Shown: positions 58,803-64,000 of the stretch, piece by piece | How the letters are laid out: each line of letters starts with the position of its first letter | Numbering within the stretch: position 1 is the first letter of the stretch | Assembly (NCBI GenBank): GCA_015501605.1 | Contig: JADNRZ010000022.1 | Coordinates: 558,001 to 622,000 of the forward strand | DNA from: Panaeolus papilionaceus | Taxonomy: Eukaryota; Basidiomycota; Agaricomycetes; Agaricales | DNA: 64,000 nt | Direction of reading: 5' to 3' | Program-made: the position numbers and the translations under genes | Notes under the pieces: generated by a model | The model's input: only the letters and a program-made list of their open reading frames with translations | The model's database searches: none | Told to the model about the DNA's origin: nothing

Positions 58803-61582
58803 TTATATCTTCAAGTTTGCAATGGCGCGAGCCTCGTGAGGGCCAACTTTCCAAGATATACCAGATCCATTGTAGAATTCATCCACATCTTCATCCTAGG
58901 ATGCTACGTCAGTGGATATCGCCATCGAGTGCTATTAACACCTACCCCGTCCAAGTTTAGCAACGTCGAAATTTGCTGTAGTCTCACGAATTTCTCCCTC
59001 AAATCCCCGAACATGGTCTGAGATGACAGATAGGCAATGATTGAGCGCAAGTCCCGGTCAAACCTCACCGCCCCCAGCTAAACAAAAATGGACAATGAGA
59101 ACAAGACCATTCGACTTGTCATATTCACGCACCTCTGTGTACTTTATGGTCGTAACTAGCTTTTCCCAAGGGCGAATCAGCAGATCAAGGATCAGCCCAA
59201 TCAATGTCCGGTAGTTTTCTTCTGAAAATGTATCCTACTTGGAGTAAGCTTTCAAAGAACGACTTGAGATTTAACAGACAACTAACCTTATATCCGTCCA
59301 GAATAGATTCCCAACCTTTGACAAAGCGTTTCCGTGTCAAATTCTGATACTCTGCATTGGCATACCCATCTTCGTCTAGCACATACGAAATGTCCTTATA
59401 GACATCGGAGATGAAAGTGCGTAGTTTGGGCCGCAACAGTTGGTTGAGCAGTTGCTCAATCCCAGCCTACAAAACCGTGAATCACGAGAATGGAATGCAA
59501 GACTGAAGGCGCTTACTGCTAGAGAAGATTTCATTTTGCGTGATGAGTTCATAAGTGTTCTAATTTCATCCTTGACCGGTGCAACTTCTATCTCTGAGAA
59601 ATGTTGAGGAATGAGAGGACTCTCCGTCACATCTGGTACAAGCATTTCCAAGTGTGAACTAGAAATGCTCAAGTCATTGAGATGCATCTGCTCAGGGTGT
59701 CAAACCAATAACGACACACAGAAAAAGAAAAGCAAGTTTACAATAAAAGTCATCCTGTTCTCCCTCTCAACCCTCTCTGGTCGAACACCCGATGTCTGAT
59801 TCGGATTTTTGTAAACTTCATCGAGCTTTCTTTTTATCGTTCCAATATAATCACGATCAAGAATATCCCGCAGCTGCGCCAGAGTTTGCTCGACATTGAA
59901 GAACGACCCTGTGGTCAAAACACGAGTTAAAATGGACTTCAAAATGTAGAAGACATCATCGGGAGTCGTTGTGCACAGTGGGCTTGATGTCATATCCGAG
60001 CTCGCCATGCGATGTGCCTTTAAAAGGATTTAGCATTGGAAGCACCATAAAGAGGGCGACTTGATTTACCTTCTCGACAATCGTCCGGGTATACCACGTC
60101 TCAAGAGGTACATAGTACACAGAAATTAAGTCTTCGAATAAACGGTTCGACGCTGTGCGGTTTATGAGACTCTCTAGCTCTGTGCGTTGATCTTTAGTCT
60201 TCTGCGTTTCCTCTTCGTCCTCCTCTTCGTCACCCTAGATTAAAAATGCCATATAAACAATAGACGGCCATCGCACAGATAAGGTCATACCTTAAAGTTC
60301 TCCAAAAGATATTTCTTGAATAGATACCAACGGCCAATAATGCCTGCAAGTTCAGATAGCACTTTATCGATATCTCTGGGATCAAGTCCTGTGTCATCCT
60401 GCGCCTGCAGCTGCTGAACCTTTCTCGTCGTGAACATAGGTGGATTGTTTGCGATGTCGACGAGCTAGAAGAACACGCTGTCAAAATGGATGCATTCCGA
60501 TTTCAAAAATGCAATGTACCTTACGTTGCATGCCGCGGTCTTCCTCCCAAGACGACTTGATGGACTTGGTAACCTTGTCGCATTCCTCCAACAGACGCAC
60601 AAGGACGCTTAACATTTTCCCAGATCCGTAATATTTCTCCACTACAGGCTGATGTTGGTCCACAATCATGGCAATACTTTCGAATAGGGAGGTCAACCCG
60701 GCGATATAAAATAGCGGGGATGATGCTAGGAGAAAATATCAGTCAAAATGTACCTGCAAGAGCAGCAAAAACGCTCAGGAACCTTTAACAGCCGTCGGCG
60801 ATCTTCCTTTCACCAACTCCACGACAAAGTTCGCATATAAATCGAGACCTTCCTTTTCCCATCCAATAGTCGGGAACAGCTTGAAGAACCGACTCGTCGT
60901 ACTCGAATCCCGACTCCTCGACGCCTCCTCGAAATGATGTTTGAAGATCGCAAGCAGCTGGTCTCTCGACGCCTGGAGCGTTTGAGACGGCGGCGCCGGG
61001 TACTCTGACGTAGGCTTGATAGTGAACTTAACATAACTTGTGGTAGATGCAGGCGACGTAGACTTACCACGGTGAACTCTGCAAATGGGCCTGTGACGAC
61101 GTCAGGAGGAAGACTCATAGCACGCGCGCAATGCCGCGTCGCAGACTCCCAATCCTTCTCGTCAATGGCCCTTTGGAGCTCTGATAGTGATGTCTAATTT
61201 GCTTGTCAGAAATATACGTGCTTAGGTGTGCGATGCAAGTACAACAAACCTTGAGATCCATAACCTGCCCCACCCTATCCGCACTTTCGCGTACCCTACT
61301 CATCTCCTCATCCAACGAACGCACTTTACTCCCTATCCTCTCCGCCGTCTCGGCCGTGCTCGAAACCTGCTCTACAAGGCCCCGCGAATCCGCCTCCAAG
61401 ACATCCAGATGTGGTACCAGCTGTTCCAATCTTTCCAGTGATTTCTCAATTGGCTCCTTTGCTTTTAGTAGGTCTGCGAGACTACGAGATAGTTCGGCTT
61501 CTTCGGTTTCCAGAGACGAGAGCGCTGATAGAATTTCAGAAAGGTTGGTTAGTTTGCGTGGGCCATTGTTGGAATTTAGCAT
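58803..61582 (-). CDS. COG4: Conserved oligomeric Golgi complex subunit 4
   Basis: From ATG 61582 (MLNSNNGPRKLTNLSEILSA) to stop 58803-58805 with about ten introns. The N-terminal third is a coiled coil (LETEEAELSRSLADLLKAKE, RSLDEEMSRVRESADRVGQV). The central region has VVEKYYGSGKMLSVLVRLLE and FYILKSILTRVLTTG. The C-terminal region has QLLRPKLRTFISDVYKDISY and ISWKVGPHEARAIANLKI, matching the Cog4 tail where a conserved W-x-L/V-x-P-x-E-x-R pattern occurs. COG4 belongs to lobe A of the complex that tethers retrograde vesicles at the Golgi. The gene end is 65 bp from the convergent Vps2 gene. Confidence 0.9.
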
Positions 61583-61859
61583 GGTCGACTCTGATGAGAT
61601 GAGGGGAAGAGGGAAAGCGAGTGATCGTAAATCTAACTCGCGTCGGCTAAGTACTCATCATATGTACTTACAGCCTACAGGCATTGATTTCAGGTTGGCA
61701 CTACAGAAGCTGACTTTGGCTCTGTGAGCGTTCGCACCTCCAATACATCAACATTCAATTTCAAATTTCGAGAATATATCACAATCGAAGCCTTAATTTT
61801 ACAAATAAGTCACATAATTACTCAGTACATTTTCTGTTTTCCTCGTCAACTCATCCTTT
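61583..61859. other. Intergenic, promoter of COG4 and 3' end of GH3 gene
   Basis: About 280 bases with no coding feature between two minus-strand genes. Confidence 0.4.
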
Positions 61860-64000
61860 TCAAAGCCCAACCCAAGTGACTTCGCGCCCAATGACAAACT
61901 CATCTTGAGTTTCCAACTTGTCGCTGCTTCTGCCCACTCGGATGGTGTACGTTCCAGGAGGAACAACCCATGCATGGCGGACTTCATCCCACGAAGCAAA
62001 CGCGTATTTATCCAAAGCAACTGTCACTTCTTCTGACGCTCCAGGTGCGAGAGTTTTGGTTTTGGCGTAACCCCTCAACTGCACCTTGGGAGATGCTGCA
62101 TGAGTCTGCACTCCAGAAATGTAGACCTGGACCACCTCGGCGCCAGCAACCTTTCCGATATTGCTTACGCGTACTTTGACGTGTGCCCATACGCCGTCTG
62201 TTGCATAAAGTGAAGCAGCAGACGTGATACCACGGCCTTCGAGTTGGAATGTCGTGTAGGATAGACCGAAGCTGAGATAGATAGATGTTAAATAGAGCAA
62301 ATACTATAAGGTAAACCAAGTGCGTACCCGAATGGGAAGAGCGGATTGATACCTCTCGCCTGATAGAATTTATAGCCCACGAAAAGGTCCTCGCGATAAC
62401 TACCAACATAAGAATCAACCAATTAAATCAAATTTAAAGCACTCACTAAATCTTCCCATTCTCACACTTGTCACTGAGGTATGCTGGGATGTCCTGTTCT
62501 CGAACCGGGAAGGTGAGAGGAAGACGGCCACTAGGATTAACCTTGCCAAAAATGATATCCGCGATAGCGTTTCCTGTTTCGTTGCCCAGGTACCAAGCTT
62601 GAACGAGACCTCCAACTTTGTCTACCCATGGCATGGACACGGCAGAGCCCTACAAGTGCACGCTTAGATTGTGCCGAAAGTCACTAGATAATTAGAGGAA
62701 CTTACAGCTTGAACACAGACGATCGTCTTAGGATTAGCTTCGGCAACCCGAGCAATAACCTCATCCTGTCTGCCAGGAAGTTCAAGGTCAGGCCTATCAA
62801 AGCCTTCACTCTCCCACTCAGGAGTCAATCCAGCGATGAAAATGACGGCGTCCGACGATTTCGCATGCTCAACCGCCTCAACGATGGCTTGATCCTCGTC
62901 GATTTTCTCGCAACCGCCAAGGCGCTATTTGTTACATGACTTAGCGATCATATATTGAGAAATAAACCTTATGCTTACCACACCACGCATGAGGGCCGGC
63001 TGCGAAATATCACGCTCTGAATCACTGACAGGGGGTGACTTGTTGGTATACCAGACTAAGATCGAGGCGGGTTTGCCGGCATCAAGCTGGATGGAGCCTT
63101 TCTCCTCCACTGTTCCCTGCCTGGGGTGGAAGTTAGGACCCATAAAATATGAAGGAATGAATATTCTCTTACCCATAGAAGAAGTCACCGGGCGTCTGTT
63201 TTGTCCAGTTATCAATCAAAAGCTTGTCGTTCACCCAGAGCTTGGCTCTTCCTAAAGGGTCAAGTCAGAAAACGATGTATCCACCCTACAGTTATCCTAA
63301 CCACTGACCAGCAACAGCAAGACCAAATTCAAATTCAGCACTCTGATCGAGCTGGAGGGTTCCTTCAAGCTTGATCGACCATTCTTCACCCAAGCCTTGA
63401 GGAAGGAAATCATTAAGCTTGACGCGAGTATCGTTCAGATGGAAGCTCTGAACAGGCTTGTCGGGGTTTTGTTCGCTGTCGTGTGTGTAAAATGTGCAGA
63501 GCCAGCCAGTCTTCCCTTCAGGCGTCTTAAGCTGATTCTCCAGAGTCGGAAGGTATTTGTGGGCTATATTAAAATAGTGAGTTGAAGCATCTGCAAGACT
63601 AAAGGTAACACACCATAACAGCCAATATGATAAGAAAGTGTGGTACTGTCACCGAGAGCAGCTTGAATCCCGTCAAAGGGAGTAACAATGTAAGTAGCCT
63701 TCAACGCAGCGGATCCACCGCCAGAGATGACATATCCCTTTGCATTAGGACCAATAACCGCGATCTTCTGTGTCTTACGCGGATCCAGAGGTAGAAGGCT
63801 GTCTTTATTCTTGAGTAAAACAATTCCCTCGGTTGCAACCTCCCGACAAAACTCTCTGAGCTCAGGTCCCTCTCGGGAACGTTCAATGTGATCGCCAAAG
63901 ACGACTTTGGGGTTTCTCCTCGCCTGCTTCTGCACGAAGGTAAGCATCTTGGTAACTCTTTCTTCAAGAGTCGGGAAAGAAAGCTTCTGAGCAGATAAAG
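61860..64000 (-). CDS. GH3 beta-glucosidase with PA14 domain (5' part beyond window)
   Basis: The 3' part of a minus-strand gene ends at a stop at 61860-61862; its start lies past 64000. Segments in order: FPTLEERVTKML, EVATEGIVLLKN, KIAVIGPNAKGYVISGGGSA, then a PA14 insert (EEWSIKLEGTLQL, ELWVNDKLLIDNW-like, GQGTVEEKGSIQL), then IFIAGLTPEWESEGFDRPDL, VQAWYLGNETGNAIADIIFG, NPSGRLPLTFP, and the FnIII-like end (VKVRVSNIGKVAGAEVVQVY, WVVPPGTYTIRVG). This is a GH3 family C-terminal half with PA14, as in fungal intracellular or secreted beta-glucosidases. The nucleophile Asp and any signal peptide are in the missing part, so location is undetermined. The exon at the window edge starts near 63992 after a CAG acceptor. 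Confidence 0.92.

Noticed and set aside
1..64000. CRISPR arrays, bacterial-type operons, attachment sites
   Set aside because: No spaced repeats or prokaryotic signals are present; all supported genes have eukaryotic introns.

Overview
The window is nuclear DNA of a filamentous basidiomycete, most likely an Agaricomycete (mushroom-forming fungus). This rests on dense genes broken by many 48-70 nt GT-AG introns, several very small exons, CT-rich upstream regions, and a protein repertoire typical of that group, including helical-bundle/TKL-type kinase relatives. No genus can be assigned from sequence alone. About 20 protein genes and one tRNA gene can be supported. There is no CRISPR array, rRNA or intact transposon.

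Layout. 1-6.1 kb: CT-rich leader, then a Jsn1/Puf1-type protein (two RRMs plus Pumilio repeats). 7.5-8.8 kb: a small protein with an N-myristoylation-like start. 10-14 kb: a Ser-rich disordered protein and a short-form tRNase Z with an RGG tail, divergently transcribed. 14-18 kb: gene-poor. 18-22.6 kb: a 12-exon DHA1-like MFS transporter whose introns lengthen toward its 3' end. 23-27.5 kb: GSK3 kinase and a Met30/sconB-type F-box/WD40 protein.

28.1-37.4 kb is the most unusual part, an accessory-looking minus-strand block. It holds (i) a 250-aa protein with only an MLKL-like N-terminal helical domain, (ii) a 762-aa unclassified protein, and (iii) a 1108-aa protein joining the same helical domain, a probable pseudokinase, RasGEF_N and a RasGEF (CDC25) domain. 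The first and third share all five intron positions across the helical domain, so they are duplicates. A tRNA-Leu gene with an intron follows.

37.8-64 kb is conserved housekeeping: a small protein with three Jupiter/HN1-like PGG motifs, COQ7, a complex I B15/NDUFB4-like subunit, an RBM5/10-like splicing factor, a secreted PEBP-like protein, a formin, a class V myosin, a Cuz1/ZFAND1-like AN1 zinc-finger protein, an ESCRT-III Vps2/CHMP2 protein, COG4, and a GH3 beta-glucosidase cut by the window end. Formin and myosin V (actin cables and the motor that walks on them) are divergently transcribed from one 568-bp interval; ESCRT-III and COG4 beside them also act in membrane traffic.

Exon structures were built by hand from splice signals, reading phase and remembered family motifs. 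Where exon coordinates are quoted the phases close. No similarity search was possible.
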